DNA of 64,000 nt from Aphanomyces cochlioides (GCA_019828595.1 JAHQRK010000017.1:1178001-1242000); one strand, 5' to 3'; counted from the stretch's first letter, positions 20,261 to 33,067 are shown. Translations and numbers: made by a program. The notes: generated by a model not told the origin, from the letters alone.

Positions 20261-21368
20261 ATGAGCGGCAAAGGAAAGACGCCATCGATCAAGAAGGTCC
20301 CGAAGCCCAATCCCTTCCTAGATTGGCTGCTCGCCTCGCTAGTTGCTGCTGAATGTGTCGTGATTTGCCGTATTTTACCCCAAGATCTCTTGGTCATGCT
20401 CGGCGGACTGATTGTTCTTGTTGCGATTGCCGTGTGGATTACGAAAGCGTCGTTCCGTGCCGGGGGAGGATATATTTCCCGTAATTTTCTGAAACACTTG
20501 GGCGATCCTCTCCGCAAGGAAGTTACGATGAAAAAGTTTTGCGATCAGTCGTGGCAACTGGTTATCCATGCCTCGATGACTGTCTTGGAAATTATTGTCC
20601 TCCGGGAGGAGAACTGGTGGAACGATACGACAAGCCGTACGTCATAAAATCCCGCCAGCCACAATCTAATTTGCTCCATGTAGTGTGGAACCCCAACAGC
20701 CCAACGTGTGATTTCCCAGAGCAAAAATTCCTGACCAAACTCTTGTACATTACACAACTGGTTCGTTCGTGGCTCCCCTGAATTGTGTGTTATCGTCCTT
20801 GTAGGCGATTTGGATTTACACTGCATTTTCATGCAAATTTCTCGAAGAAGTCCGCAAGGATTATTTGGTCATGATGTCCCATCATGTTGTCACTATTGCC
20901 TTGGTGACTTGGAGCTATGCCATGGGTTTTCTTCCGGTTGGCGTCGTTGTGCTCATCATTCACGACGCTTCAGATATCCCTCTGGATTTGTTGAAAATGG
21001 CCAACTACATGAAAGTCGAAGATCGCAAAGGTTTCTTTATCACAGAAATTCTCTTCGTCCTTACCCTCTCCATTTGGATTTACCTCCGCGTATATTTGTA
21101 CCCAGTCAAATTGCTTAACACCACACTGTTCGAAGCCCGTAGAGCTTGCTGCACCTCTGAAGTTGCCTATGATTTTTCTGTGTTTGCTCCAAATCCTGGT
21201 CCACCTTTATGGCTTCCCTTCAACCTCTTGCTCGGATCTCTTTACGCACTTCACCTTTGGTGGACATATTTGCTTCTTAAAATTCTCAAGGGTGTATTTT
21301 CAAGCAATGTCCACGAACACGCTGAAGACGAATACGAAGGTGCTTCCGACTCGGGCAAAGAAGATTAG
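20261..21368 (+). CDS. Ceramide synthase (LAG1/TLC family), copy 3
   Basis: Exons 20261-20636, 20684-20760 and 20805-21368 have the same splice positions as copies 1 and 2 (introns 47 and 44 nt). ATG 20261 starts MSGKGK. The LAG1 motif is intact: SHHVVTIALVTWSYAMG, then LIIHDASDIPLDLLK, MANYMK, with its His pair. Membrane helices and an acidic SGKED C-terminus match copy 1. The largest differences from copy 1 are in the helix after YMKxEDRKG and before the last helix, which could alter acyl-chain choice (inference). The gene should act in the ER, acylating sphingoid bases. Confidence 0.92.
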
Positions 21369-21634
21369 CTTGACTTGGATCCAATTTTGACGAAACACAG
21401 TAGGGCGACACCGCCAAGATAATGTACTGAATAGAATTATGCGTCAGGGACAACTTGCTCATTCGCGACACGCTCATTGCATGCTCATACTCGCCAAGTC
21501 TTCAATCACACAGAGAAAACTCTCTTGGAGATCGTTGTGACGAAAGAATTCGCGCTTCACAATTAACACTAATGGGAACTTCTAATCGACCCAACGACCC
21601 TCTACATCGCTCTTGAACTTTTGGGATGTTTTGG
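21369..21634. other. Convergent 3' spacer
   Basis: Between two genes facing each other. No coding feature seen. Confidence 0.6.
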
Positions 21635-23080
21635 TCACACCCAACTTGTCCTGGGTGACGTCGACTTTTGATACTGAATGAGTTCGTCTAGCAGCGGTGA
21701 CATTGATGCCCACTCTGAGGACGATTCTCGTTTACTGTAATCTGCCGAGTAGAATCGAATGTCAGAAGCTTCATAGTCACCAGTGTCAAAGTCAATCGTG
21801 CCCAGCACGTCATCGTGGGTTGTTGGATCAAGCGACCGTATGATGGAGATCGCGCCGTAGGTACTCAATGCTGTCCACATAATGAGGCACACGAGATACA
21901 ACAAGTTCGAGGCGAACAGAGTTCCACGATCACTGCAGCCGTACGCTAGACCACAAGTGTCTGCCTGGCTGTAGACTTGCCAATGACCTTGACGAGTTCC
22001 AACAATACCACTAGCTAAAACACCCCATGCACCCATGATTAAGTGCACGGTGATACAGTAGCCCAGAGGTCGATCGACATCTTGGATCCACGTGCTCCAA
22101 GTGGTTAAGCAATAGATCAAAGCAGCAGTGACGCCAACAATGCAAGCCGCATAAGGTTCAGCGAGAGGACCCACGCTACTGACGGCGACCACAGCTGAAA
22201 CGATGCAATTGTGTGTATCTTGAGTGACATCAGAGATAAAAAAGTCTTGGGCTAGTCCAACAACGCTTCCTCCGGCACCAGCCAGCGTAATATTGACGAC
22301 ACAATTAATTGTCGCTGGAAATTGATAAGTTGGTGGAACGCTAATCCAGACACGGTTGAGTAAGACACCACTGAGACCAAGAATGAGCCACACCGTGCCC
22401 GCAGCATCCATTGATGGACGTGTTGCATGACTTGTTGGAATATTCGTGCCAGTTGGAGTGCCACAAAGAGCAGCAACAAAAACAGCAGTGCCTGCCACTA
22501 CATGTAGAGCGCCGCTCCCACCGAAATCTGCAGCACCAAGGCCAAAGATCGCTTGCGCGGATCGTGGGTTGAACCAACCATCTAGCCATACAGACCACAC
22601 AACGGCTGGATATGTGATACCAGAGACCATAATCACCAAACACCAAGAGGGAATTCCATTGAATGTACTTCCTTGCGCGGCGCTTGTTAAAATGGACGTG
22701 ACTGTGAGAGAATAAGCCCAGTAGCTCATGCACATCTGAGCAGCTTTGGTAGGCTGGACTATAGCACAATAGACAGCAGCAACAAAGCCAAATGCAATCG
22801 AGCCACCAAGATATCCCAGCAGTACGGGTGGAGCTTTTGGCTGATTCGAGTGGCAATAGTTGAGCTGAGGGCCAATATTTGTGGTCGAGATCCTTGGAGG
22901 TTGCAATTTGGGTTCTACTCGACGAATCAATGCTCCAAGATGAAACAAAAAGGTCAAACAGAGAGTCCAGTGGAATGCCAATGCCTGCATTGACTCTGTC
23001 TGACTTCTATATGCCGCTTCTGCGAGCTGGAGAAGCACCTCGTGGACATCGGCGCCATCGATTGACACAATTGTCGCCAT
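21635..23080 (-). CDS. Ammonium transporter (Amt/Mep/Rh family)
   Basis: A single 481-codon exon. ATG 23,080 is chosen because the open frame upstream runs antisense through the neighbouring helicase gene. About eleven hydrophobic helices are visible. Amt hallmarks are ADFGGSGALHVVAG with the first pore His, and ITVHLIMGAWGVLASG with the second, so the twin-His pore is intact. The N-terminal part before the first pore segments is longer than in plant Amt proteins. The product should move ammonium across the plasma membrane. Its 5' end faces the helicase gene over a spacer of about 150 bp holding a CCAAT box (near 23,123). Confidence 0.87.
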   Translation of the reverse strand: MATIVSIDGADVHEVLLQLAEAAYRSQTESMQALAFHWTLCLTFLFHLGALIRRVEPKLQPPRISTTNIGPQLNYCHSNQPKAPPVLLGYLGGSIAFGFVAAVYCAIVQPTKAAQMCMSYWAYSLTVTSILTSAAQGSTFNGIPSWCLVIMVSGITYPAVVWSVWLDGWFNPRSAQAIFGLGAADFGGSGALHVVAGTAVFVAALCGTPTGTNIPTSHATRPSMDAAGTVWLILGLSGVLLNRVWISVPPTYQFPATINCVVNITLAGAGGSVVGLAQDFFISDVTQDTHNCIVSAVVAVSSVGPLAEPYAACIVGVTAALIYCLTTWSTWIQDVDRPLGYCITVHLIMGAWGVLASGIVGTRQGHWQVYSQADTCGLAYGCSDRGTLFASNLLYLVCLIMWTALSTYGAISIIRSLDPTTHDDVLGTIDFDTGDYEASDIRFYSADYSKRESSSEWASMSPLLDELIQYQKSTSPRTSWV

Positions 23081-23228
23081 GGCTCGCTTTTTCGAGTGTT
23101 CGAAAGTCGGGTGTCTAACCAACCAATCAAATCGCCGTATCAAATATTCGTACATTCTGAAATGTGCAATGTTCGACTGGAGATTTTCCCACGTATAATG
23201 TACTTGTGCACTTTCAGTACGTCCAGAC

Positions 23229-26027
23229 ATGTATTGGATTCGTACATTCCCAGGAACAATGAAACCCGAGAAGCGCAAGCAGCGGCGGACGCATGAAGAA
23301 GATGACGAGTCCGAATATGAAGTAGGCGCTGCGCTGTCAGCATATCGCAAACAAAAAGAACAAAAACAAGAAGAAGAAGAGGAAGTTGACGAAGACCAAG
23401 TGGCAAAACAAGCGTTTGAAGATCGCTTGCGAGCCAAGGACGAAGAGTATCGGAATCGACGGAAAAAGCAACGACAGGAGACATTAGATGCAGATGAAAT
23501 ACGTGAATTGGCAACGCGTGGGACAGTATCCGACAAGCAACGTGATGAACGTTTGGAAGCAATCAAACTGGCAAGTCGACGGAAATACTTGGAAATGCGC
23601 GAGGAGAAGTTGAAGAAATTGGTGGAAGGGTCGATTAAAGATGAGCGTTTGCTCTTTGGAGATGAAAATCTTACCGAAAAGGAACGCAAGCGACTTGAAC
23701 TGAACGAGACGATTCTGAAGATTCAAAAGGACAGAGAAAAGGGAGACAACATATTAGGGTACCAAATTCCCGACGCATCCGATCAATACGACGAAAATGG
23801 CGAGCGTGTCGTCAAGAAAGACGAACTGTATGATAATGACGACGTGGAGGAAACCAAGACTGAGCAAGAGCGATGGGAGGAGACACAACTCAAGATCGCC
23901 ACACGACAAGGACTTTATGGTGCGAAAGATCGTGCTCCTGAAGAAACATTCGAGTACGAGTTTGACGACCAGATCGAATTTATCTCTCAGCGTATTATGG
24001 CGGGCGAAAATGTCTCGCCGCAGGATATTAAAGATGCAAAGAAGCTCGCCGAGGAGCACAAACATCTCGACATGCAAGAGAGCCGTAAGCGATTACCGAT
24101 TTACGCGTACCGAGATGTTCTTCTCGAAGCCGTTCGAGACCATCAAGTAATTATCATGGTGGGTGAAACAGGAAGTGGTAAAACAACCCAAGTGCCCCAG
24201 TACCTCCACGAAGTCGGTTATTCAGAACTTGGCAAAATTGGATGTACTCAACCTCGTCGAGTTGCCGCAATGAGTGTATCTGCACGTGTGGCTCAAGAAA
24301 TGGGTGTCAAGCTTGGCAATGAAGTCGGCTACAGCATTCGTTTCGAAGACTGTACCTCAGACAAGACTGTGATAAAGTATATGACGGATGGTATGCTTCT
24401 CCGTGAATTCCTCACCGAGCCCGATCTCAAGTCGTACTCTGTCATGATTATTGACGAAGCGCATGAACGTACGCTACAAACAGATATTTTGTTTGGCTTG
24501 ATCAAGGATATCGCAAGATACCGAGAAGATTTGAAGATTATCATTGCATCTGCCACTCTTGATGCCGAGAAGTTCAGTACATACTTTGACGATGCACCAA
24601 TTGTCAAAATCCCCGGGCGAATGTTCCCTGTCGATATTTTGTACACGCGTGCTCCTGAGGCCGACTATTTGGATGCAGCCATTGTGACAGCACTTCAAAT
24701 TCATATTACGCAGCCACTTGGTGATATCTTGATTTTTTTAACGGGTCAAGAAGAAATTGAGACAGCAGAGGAAATGTTACTGTACCGTACTCGAGGTCTT
24801 GGCTCTCGTATCCGTGAACTACTCATCCGACCGATTTACGCGACGCTTCCATCGGAGCGTCAAGCCCAAGTATTTGAACCGACACCTCCAAACGCGCGGA
24901 AAGTTGTGATCGGTACCAATATTGCAGAAACATCGCTAACAATCCCTGGTATTTGCTACGTGATTGACGCTGGCTTTTGTAAACAAACAAATTACAACCC
25001 GCACACTGGTATGGAGTCCCTTTTGGTCATGCCCATCAGTCAAGCCATGGCCAATCAACGTGCTGGTCGCGCCGGCCGTACGCAACCTGGAAAATGCTTT
25101 CGTCTCTACACGGCTTGGTCGTACCAAAATGAACTTGATGAGACGACTGTGCCAGAAATCCAGCGCACAAATCTTACCACAACAGTTCTTTTGATGAAAT
25201 CACTCGGTATCAATGACCTTCTCCACTTTGATTTTATGGATCCACCACCAGAAAAATCGCTCATCCGTGCCTTAGAACAGCTTTATGCTCTGAGTGCACT
25301 GAATGATCGTGGCGAACTGACCAAGCTTGGTCGACGCATGGCTGAGTTCCCTCTGGACCCAATGATGTCAAAAGCTCTACTGGCGTCTGAAAAATACGGC
25401 GTTGTCGAACAAGTCTTGACTGTTTGTGCCATGCTGAGTGTGAACAACACGATCTTTTACCGCCCAAAAGATAAAGCTGTGCATGCTGACAATGCTCGAC
25501 TAAACTTCGCTCGAGGCGGTGGCGGTGACCACATTGCGCTCATGAACGTCTACAATCAATGGGTCGAGACGCAATACTCGACTCAGTGGACGTACGAAAA
25601 CTACATTATCGGCCGAGCACTCAAGACCGCGCGTGACATTCGTGAACAGCTCGCGGCACTTTGCGACCGTGTCGAAATTGAAAAGAGCAGCAACGAACAA
25701 AACACTGAAGCTGTGCGCAAGAGCATTTGCGCCGGGTATTTCTATAACACAGCAAAACTCGACTCGTCCGGTTCATACAAAACCATCAAGCAGACACATA
25801 CCGTCGCAATCCATCCCTCCAGCGTGCTTGTCAAACTCGAAGAAATGCCGCGATGGGTGGTTTATCATGAATTGGCATTCACAACGAAGGAATACATGCG
25901 ATCTGTAATTCCAATCAAACCCGAATGGCTCATCGAAATTGCACCACACTACTACAAGGCCCGAGAAGTCGAAGACTTGACAAACAAAAAAATGCCCAAG
26001 CTCGTAGGACGTGCCCAGGCAACATAG
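23229..26027 (+). CDS. DHX16: DEAH-box spliceosomal RNA helicase, DHX16/Prp2 type
   Basis: A single exon of 932 codons. ATG 23,229 opens the frame; the ATG ten codons later (23,259, [10 protein letters not shown]) is an equally likely start. A charged, Lys/Glu-rich N-terminus leads to [12 protein letters not shown], characteristic of the DHX16/Prp2 group. The helicase core has [10 protein letters not shown] (I), [11 protein letters not shown] (Ia), DEAH (II), SAT (III), LTGQEEIE (IV), TNIAETSLT (V) and QRAGRAGR (VI). HA2/winged-helix and OB-fold regions follow. Prp2 remodels the activated spliceosome before the first splicing step. No disruption seen; the protein is slightly shorter than human DHX16 because the extreme N-terminal domain is missing. 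Confidence 0.93.
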   Translation: MYWIRTFPGTMKPEKRKQRRTHEEDDESEYEVGAALSAYRKQKEQKQEEEEEVDEDQVAKQAFEDRLRAKDEEYRNRRKKQRQETLDADEIRELATRGTVSDKQRDERLEAIKLASRRKYLEMREEKLKKLVEGSIKDERLLFGDENLTEKERKRLELNETILKIQKDREKGDNILGYQIPDASDQYDENGERVVKKDELYDNDDVEETKTEQERWEETQLKIATRQGLYGAKDRAPEETFEYEFDDQIEFISQRIMAGENVSPQDIKDAKKLAEEHKHLDMQESRKRLPIYAYRDVLLEAVRDHQVIIMVGETGSGKTTQVPQYLHEVGYSELGKIGCTQPRRVAAMSVSARVAQEMGVKLGNEVGYSIRFEDCTSDKTVIKYMTDGMLLREFLTEPDLKSYSVMIIDEAHERTLQTDILFGLIKDIARYREDLKIIIASATLDAEKFSTYFDDAPIVKIPGRMFPVDILYTRAPEADYLDAAIVTALQIHITQPLGDILIFLTGQEEIETAEEMLLYRTRGLGSRIRELLIRPIYATLPSERQAQVFEPTPPNARKVVIGTNIAETSLTIPGICYVIDAGFCKQTNYNPHTGMESLLVMPISQAMANQRAGRAGRTQPGKCFRLYTAWSYQNELDETTVPEIQRTNLTTTVLLMKSLGINDLLHFDFMDPPPEKSLIRALEQLYALSALNDRGELTKLGRRMAEFPLDPMMSKALLASEKYGVVEQVLTVCAMLSVNNTIFYRPKDKAVHADNARLNFARGGGGDHIALMNVYNQWVETQYSTQWTYENYIIGRALKTARDIREQLAALCDRVEIEKSSNEQNTEAVRKSICAGYFYNTAKLDSSGSYKTIKQTHTVAIHPSSVLVKLEEMPRWVVYHELAFTTKEYMRSVIPIKPEWLIEIAPHYYKAREVEDLTNKKMPKLVGRAQAT

Positions 26028-26074
26028 AGAGATCAGGTACCATTAAACGCATAAGCAACGATTGTTTGTGAGCC

Positions 26075-27083
26075 TTATGGTGTCTTCTTGGGCTTAGATG
26101 ATGTGGCTAATGCTGCAAGATTCGCTGGACCACCCCAGAGGCGTTGAAAGACATCATGCTCGTTTGGCAACATGTTGAATAGCGCTGCATCGTCCGAAAC
26201 AACTTCCTTGATCGCATGGAGGACATCTACATCGCGTCTTACTTCCTAGATGGTAAATGATAGAAATTACCAGGAGTATGGGCATCAAGTGGCTTGAGAA
26301 ATGCAAGAACTTCGTCAATGACGTTCTTGTCGTCGACAATCTCATCGGCTAGGCCCATTTCCTTTGCAGCAGTTGCATTCAGCTTCTCAACTCGACCGAG
26401 CAAACGAAGAGCTTTCTGGCGACCGACTATCCCAACAAGCCTCGACGCACCTCCCCAAGCTACAAACGTAATCCAGACCGAGCATGCTTATTTGTGGTAC
26501 CTGGAGAGATTCCCATGCGTGCATGGACAAATTGGATGGTCGAGGACTGGGATACGAGACGAAAATCGCAAGCCGTAGCAAGTTCAGCACCGCCACCGAT
26601 GGCAGCACCTTCGATCACAGCGACACTAACGAGAGGCAATCGACGAAGACGCGTGAGGGCATCCGTCATAACTCGACTCATCGTCGCTCCACCTTCTGGC
26701 AAGCTGAGATGTTCTTTGGCCACGCGTAGATCTGCGCCAGCACAAAAGTGTCGCTCGTGGCCACAGACGACAACGCAGTTGAGGGACTCCATCTGCTCTT
26801 CAAGGAGCTTCACAGCGTCCATGAATTCAGCCATCATTTTTCCACTCATCGCATTGCGCGCTGTGGGATTGCTCAGTTCGACAACAGCGGTTCGAGTGAG
26901 CGATGTCGTGAATGGCGTGCGATCATCTCCCGGGAGGTAAAGCGTGACTCGATCTGACTCGCGACCAAGTTGACGGAGTCCTTCCACATCTTCCAATTGA
27001 CTTTGAATGCTCATTTGTCGACACGGCCAGCGCACGAGTTGTACCAGGTGTCGGCGATGGCTCACTTTTCGGAATTGATGCAT
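26075..27083 (-). CDS. Enoyl-CoA hydratase/isomerase-fold enzyme, ECHDC1 (ethylmalonyl-CoA decarboxylase)-like
   Basis: Three exons (27083-26501, 26459-26271, 26241-26075), 312 residues. The crotonase fold is shown by CAGADLRVA (oxyanion loop), then EGAAIGGGAELATACDFRLV, and ends with FQRLWGGPANLAAL, which matches the C-terminal WGGPAN signature of ECHDC1. In mammals this enzyme destroys ethylmalonyl-CoA formed by side activity of acetyl-CoA carboxylase. The N-terminus from ATG 27,083 is basic and amphipathic (RKVSHRRHLVQLVRW), suggesting a mitochondrial presequence; ATG 27,011 (MSIQSQ) would remove it. The second intron is only 29 nt as read. The 3' end lies 47 bp from the helicase stop codon. 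Confidence 0.83.
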
Positions 27084-27663
27084 TCCAACCGGAATTCCAC
27101 AATACCAGAGAAACGCAGCAGGATAAATCCATATAAGCAATTCGAAGCGGCACGACGAGCTCACAGCCACAGGTAACAACCACCAGCAGCTGCAAGAGCT
27201 TACACATCCTCTATAAAGCATCATCCAGCGCCGAGAGGCACATGCACGACGGTCGTGCCATTGGCTCGATTGGTGGCGACTTTCCATCATCGTCCACTTC
27301 GACATCTTTACAAGAAAATGATTGGTTGAGATATTCAATATTTCAATTTGATTGGCTGAAAATCATGCACTGTAAAACTTGGACTCGAACTCGTCAATTT
27401 AGTCGACCCTCCATTGAATCAGCTACGTAGCGCTGCCGTGTCCAAGGCATCCAGCCATTCAAGCTGTTCCTCTGAGAGTGCATGAGATCGTTAGTACGTC
27501 AGGTTGGAAGTCAATTGTCAAACCAAAGAGAGAGCATTCCAAACATATAAATGGCCACATTGGGGTTTACATTTATGGGGTTGAAGGGTTTACGCTAACC
27601 TACTTCTTCAATTATCCGGATGTGTCTGGATAATCTGCGTCAAGTTGTCGTTGGGTGGTCAAG
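27084..27663. promoter_or_regulatory. Divergent promoter region, ECHDC1-like gene and Sam50
   Basis: Two ATTGG (inverted CCAAT) boxes lie at about 27,321 and 27,351. The motif TTATCCGGA is at 27,612-27,620, with a partial inverted copy (TCTGGATAA) directly after it, about 45 bp before the Sam50 start codon. No reading frame is supported in the spacer. Confidence 0.45.
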
Positions 27664-29510
27664 ATGCCGCGTCCGCGCGATGAAAATCCGCCGCTGAAGA
27701 TTAGAAACGTCACGGTTCGAGGCAATAAACGCACAAGGTAAAGGAATAATATCTCGTGGATTGCTCTGAATTGGCCGTTATAGCCCGACGTTGTTTGAAA
27801 ATGAACTACAAGTGATTCAATTGGAGACGACCATGTGCTGACTGCGTGTAGGCGGCTTATGAAGCTAGGACATTCAGCGAAGTTGTCGAGTCGCTCAATG
27901 AAGCTGCAATGGTATACCTGACCGCCTCTTTTCCTCGCATACTAATTCAGAGATGGCCTAGGAACTACGAAGTTTTGGCATTTTCGACTCGGTGGATATA
28001 TTACTCGACAAAGCTGTCGATGGCTCACGCCATGAGACTGATGTCACGATCACTGTCAAGGAATCACGCATGGTCTCTTTGTATGCTGGTGTCGAATCAG
28101 GAGACGTTGAAGGCGCTGCTGTACGAGCAACTTTAGTTTGAATCGAGCTCATCTTCTTTCCACAGAACACCAAGTGCACGCTTGTCAACCCTCTGGGCAA
28201 TGCCGAGCAAATCGAATTTTCCGCGACGCACAGTCTCTCTGGCAGTGATGCACAAAAATTTACGTACCGTAAACCCAAGTTCCTCGGTCAAGCTTTATGG
28301 TTCAACGCCAACGCGTCGAACGAAGTCGAGGTAAATTTAGGCAACAGCATAGACCATCATTGACTCGAGTTCGTTAGGTTCACGAGCGCTTCAGCTCATA
28401 CCGGGAGAAGTTCCGTGGCGGCACCGTGTCTGTGAGTGACTACGACGGCGTTCACGATGTAAGCCTTTGTGTTTATCGTCGTTTCGACTGATCTCGTCTT
28501 CAGCTCGCCTTCAACTTGGGCTGGCGAGACATTGTTCCAGTGCGCAACAAGAAAATTCCCAATACTTATGCCGCATCGCCAAGGTTAGTGCTCCATTGAA
28601 CGAACTCTGTGCTTAATGGCTCGCTTAGCATCATGGCGGAAGCTGTGCCATCCACCAAGAGCAGCATCAAAGTACATCCTTTGCTTCGTTTTGCTTTGAA
28701 ATCTCACCCATGTTGTAGTACACTTATAATGACGACCAGCGCAATGACTCGACATTGCCGACCGCTGGCCGATTGTTGCGTGCGAGGTACGATCGTTCAG
28801 GGTTTCCAGCTTGTGACTGTCGAGTGTAGCACTGAAGTCGCTGGTTTCTGGGGCGATGTGCAATTTGTGAAAGGCGAGGCAGAGCTGCAACACAACATCC
28901 CGATCGGCCCGATTGCATTCAACTACCCCATCTTGAATCTCATGCTCTCCACTCGCTTTGGCGCTGTGCGTTCCTACGGGTCTGACCAAGCACGGCCAGC
29001 GCGCATCTCAGATCGATTTTTCCTCGGGGGACCGCTCTCACTACGTGGCTTTAACCACAAGGGCGTTGGTCCCCGAGCAAACCCCGACGATGGCGGTGTG
29101 ACCAAGGGCGATGCTTTGGGTGGCGAAGTCTTTTATAGCGTCGGTGCAAGCTTGGGCTTTCCATTCCCACTTCCTCTTTTGGCGGTACTACTAAAAGACC
29201 ATGCAAGGAACTGATCTAGCTAGATATTGGGCGTACGAGGACACTTGTTTGCCAACGCGGGCAGTTTGATGGGCTGGGAACGCGTTTTGGACAGCCAGAA
29301 CTGGATGAAGAATGTTTTGGACGACACTCGCGCTGCTGTAGGCGTTGGTATCGTCATGGGCACTCGATTTGGCCGCCTCGAAGCCAACTATTCGTGGGTG
29401 CTCAAGTCTGTCCAAGGCGTACGTGCTCTCTCTGCTGTTTTCCTCACTGTGGACATGCTTAGGACCGCATTAAGCGTGGGCAAATTGGACTTGGCATGCA
29501 TTTCATTTAG
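27664..29510 (+). CDS. SAM50: Sam50/Tob55, mitochondrial outer-membrane beta-barrel assembly protein
   Basis: About ten small exons starting at ATG 27,664; most introns are 35-50 nt. The N-terminus holds one POTRA-like domain, IRNVTVRGNKRTR, then the GIFDSVDILLDKAVDG-type segment after 27,960. The barrel region has the Omp85 landmark RISDRFFLGGPLSLRGF, and the last exon ends with QIGLGMHF, which fits the beta-signal consensus (polar-x-Gly-x-x-hydrophobic-x-hydrophobic). The protein inserts beta-barrel proteins into the mitochondrial outer membrane. Its stop codon lies 25 bp from the stop of the convergent dipeptidase gene. Exact exon edges between 27,740 and 28,800 are inferred. Confidence 0.87.
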
Positions 29511-29535
29511 CTAAGACTTTTGTAATGACGCTATG

Positions 29536-31747
29536 TTATTCCAATCGGTGATACTCTGCACGACGTCCAAAGCGCTGAATCCACATGCCCATCGCGACAC
29601 CGACAAGGAGCACTAGAAAGCCTTGCGCTAGCACAACATTGCTCCAGTCGGACGACGGTATTTTGCGTAGAGCAGTCGTTGGTTTCCCTGCCTTTGGTGG
29701 GTGGTACGTGTCGCCAGGCCATTGGGAAAACGCGGTCTGACGGAGCCACCATGTGGGATATCCTGGCAATCGCTGCTGCGATGGAAGCTCTCCCTCCGTG
29801 ATGTAGCCGTCGCTGTATTTCCCCACGAGACGCCATGCAAATGCCCACCACGCTTGAAAAACTTCATCGGCAAATGCATTGTTGACAGCTTCGAGAGCCG
29901 TGACATTGAGCTGCTGCTGGCGATAAGTTGCTTGCTGGGCAAACGCTCGTTCCTGCCACAACTTGGCCTCTTGACGGACTTCAGCATTGATGAGGTTGAA
30001 TCGGAGGAGGCTCCAATTGTTGACAAAGTCAAACACCCTGCGCAGACGTGTCAGCTCGACAGCCAGCTTGATGACAATCAGGCTTACCACCACGAGGAGC
30101 CTGGATGGAATTCGCTCTGTTTGCCGACGAGGTACGACTTTGGAATCGTCGATTGCGCACAGGAGAAGGGGACGTAGACTGTGCCATGCGGCGATCCTTG
30201 GCCAAACCAAAGCGTTCCTCCGAGATGATCAGGTAGATCCCCTGAGCTTCTATTAGCTAGCGCGTATCATGGGAGCCGTACCGTTCGTCTGGAGGACAAA
30301 GCTGAACATGGTACGGTACATCGAAATCGATCTTTCCCATTCACCCTGGACATCCCAGTGAGGTCCGTCATACCTACAAGTTCCCATGACGATGGAGAGC
30401 ACGGAGACAGGCTTGCATACCTCACGGGGGAGCCAAAAGGTCCTGCGGCAAGGCCTTTTGTCATATCGTACGGCGTGCCTTCGTAGTGGTCTTTCAGGAG
30501 CTCCATGAGACTCTCGACTGTCACTGGTTTATCCACGGGCACGGAAAATGGATACGTTGGCAAGGAGTCTTGACCCAGAGTTGAATCGAGCTTGAGCGAC
30601 GGCGCAAACCAGTCCAAGACTCGCCAGACGCGGCGGCCGACATAGAGAGGACCGACAGCATCTGCTTTAATTTCAGTTTCGATGGGAAATGTTGCAGTAC
30701 CGACCGTTTGAGTGGTAGTTGTACGCTGCGGTGAAATCGAACGGACCAGACGCTGGATCCCACCATCCTTGCTCTCTGGCGAACGATTCGACATTTGACG
30801 ACGCCATGAAGTTGTCCTTGTCCGTGAGGTTCATCTGGCGAATGATAAACCCGTTCGCGATGGCCGCGACGTGTCCAGGAGGCACACGCTGAGCAGCCCA
30901 GACGGCGCTAGCATTGTGAGCCCCTTGAAGAGCAGTAAGCATCATCAACAAGTCGCCTTGCTACCTGTGAGGACGTGGAATACCCATGTTTCTCCATACT
31001 TATCAGAGATGGCAAGCGCTTCCGCCGAGTCGGAATAGCCAGGGAAGAGCGGATTGCCGCTGTCTTCGCTATAAAAGCCGTACTCGACAGCAGCATCTCC
31101 CTGTCCATGATACTCAAATCAGGTGCCTTCAAGACGTGCATCATACCATCGTTTGAATCGCGCAACGAGCGCTATCGCAACGCTCTAGAGCTAGCTTGGA
31201 TAGCTCAGCAATGCCAAAGAGATTGTAGCCGTAAGGCACATCTGATGGCCATCCAACCTATGTCAAGAATGAGTCTGTGTCTTCCGTGGTAACTTTATTA
31301 CGGTTCTAGCAGCGCATGTGCTCTCTGCAATGCTCAACTGGACTTCGTTCATCATGCCATAGTCTTGGTCAAAGTAGGCATACGTGTGAGCAACTTGCGC
31401 GATGTAGCCCAGCGGCTCCGTCAAATTTTCACCCTATGCAAACCTCGGTGAAGCTCCGTCTTGTCCATGGATAAGCTCACTGGTTTGGGCTCGTATTCAG
31501 GGCCACGTTGCAGAGTCGTCAGGCGTGGATAGCCAGAGTTCAAATCATATACAGCTCGTTCGGATCCATGCGGGTGATCCATGGCTGGAACATGGACAAG
31601 TCGCAAGTCTGCTGCACCAGAGCCAGCATCGTCGGTGTGGGCAATCAATGGCGTTTTATCAAATGCCGCTTCCTTGCTCACGGCCACGATAGTACACGCG
31701 TCAATAGATCCAAGTAGCGCCAGCGCGGCAGCGATCTGTGCCAGCAT
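29536..31747 (-). CDS. Peptidase family C69 dipeptidase, secreted with a C-terminal membrane anchor
   Basis: A multi-exon minus gene. ATG 31,747 starts a hydrophobic signal peptide (MLAQIAAALALLG..DA) directly before CTIVAVSKEA; exposure of this Cys as the N-terminal nucleophile is the C69 mechanism. Further family blocks are HTDDAG, YFDQDYGMMNEVQLSIAEST, WVFHVLTG, AQRVPPGHVAAIANGF, DKDNFMASSNVESFA, and EGTPYDMTKGLAAGPFGSP. One intron is 31,434-31,480; five or more others are short. The C-terminal exon (29,536-30,150) ends in a hydrophobic helix (NVVLAQGFLVLLVGVAMGMW) and a short basic tail, so the enzyme is probably anchored in a membrane facing the vacuole, lysosome or exterior. Confidence 0.87.
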
Positions 31748-31789
31748 GTCGTCAATTCCACACTGAGAAACGCAAGCGCAAGAGCCCAT

Positions 31790-33067
31790 ATCACGCCCGA
31801 GAGTTCCATTTCACCCAGGACGGTTCATGGCGAATCGACAATGTCCGAGTATACATTTTCAGAGTTTTTCTATTGATAACCATCTTGGGTGGATGCAAAA
31901 GATACATATGCATTTTGAGAAATATTAAATGATAAAGGTTTTCAAACCTCGACCAATTACATGTCGAGTTGAACTGGAGTCACATGGATCTTTTCGTGAC
32001 CTTTCGTGCAAAAAGATCAGAGAGCTCCATCAACTCGATCAAGTCTTCACCGAATTAGCCGAGAAGGATGAAATAGATAGTTCTTTAGACAAAGTGAGGA
32101 TGGCAGAGATGAAATCGAATTGCAACTCGACGCCGTCGTAGTTTCAACGCCTCCTGGAAAAGGTCGAAAGAGGTGCCGTCAGATTTGCTCGACGATTGAC
32201 CACGAAGCTCGAATCGTCAAGATTCAAGTGATTATAATGTCGAGGGTGTCGCTCAATGTAGCCACCCAAATGTCAATACTATGTCGATTGCTCTCATGTA
32301 ATGTTGAACACAACGTGGAAAGCATCATCTTGTCCACGAAATACAGCAACGAATATGCCGATTGCATGAATACGAACGCAACGAACGCAGAGTATGTGTC
32401 AGGGCATTGAGCATTGATTACCCAATTACTGACTCATGTATCGCAATCCTGTAAATGGGCGAGCCATATCTCTTCCGTTGTGAAGCTGCAGACTTCAAGT
32501 GTTGGCAATGCAAATACTAGTACCGCAATTGAATGCTGCAATCTGTAAGCTAAGGCGGTGACCCTCTCCTTGGAAACTGAACGATGACCCTGTGACTTGA
32601 GTATATTATGATATGAAATATTAATATTGAGAGGTTAATTAATGATGACATACGCCACTCTGATCGGCATTTCACTCGACGTCAAGCTCCAAACCTCACG
32701 ATTATCTTCACTATACAAAGCTGAGAGTCGTTCAGGCCAACTAGCGCATCGGAAGTTGCATGGGTGATAGGAATACATCGACTTCTTCTCGATGCCCATT
32801 CAATCATCGGTCATAACTATATATTTATTTATACAGGTTCTTGAACACTGTTTTAATATCAAAAACAGATTTTGTATCTATTATATTGAATGCAATATCA
32901 ATTTATACAGGAACACCAAGTGCATCTGACCATGGACGCTGCCAAGAGAGATTCCTTGAGCTTCAACTCATGCACCATGTTGGTCGTAGTGTACATGATG
33001 TTGTTATTGGTACTTAGTCTACAATGGAGCATCTCCTGCGCTCGATCGTGCTGTTGTTTGCACAGTT
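31790..33067. other. Intergenic region, 1.3 kb
   Basis: Spacer upstream of the dipeptidase and downstream of the Cys/His gene. A 70-codon + frame at 31,929-32,141 contains a charged stretch (CKKIRELHQLDQVFTELAEK) that looks coding-like but has no partner exons I can place. The rest is AT-rich with no feature. Confidence 0.4.

Noticed and set aside
23081..23689. A 200-codon N-terminal extension of the ammonium transporter
   Set aside because: This part of the open frame is antisense to the 5' part of the DHX16 gene and its upstream spacer and is low-complexity Ser/Arg; the transporter starts at 23,080.
27370..27400. A tRNA gene suggested by GGACTCGAACTC
   Set aside because: The flanking bases do not form the T-arm stem and no anticodon or acceptor stem fits.
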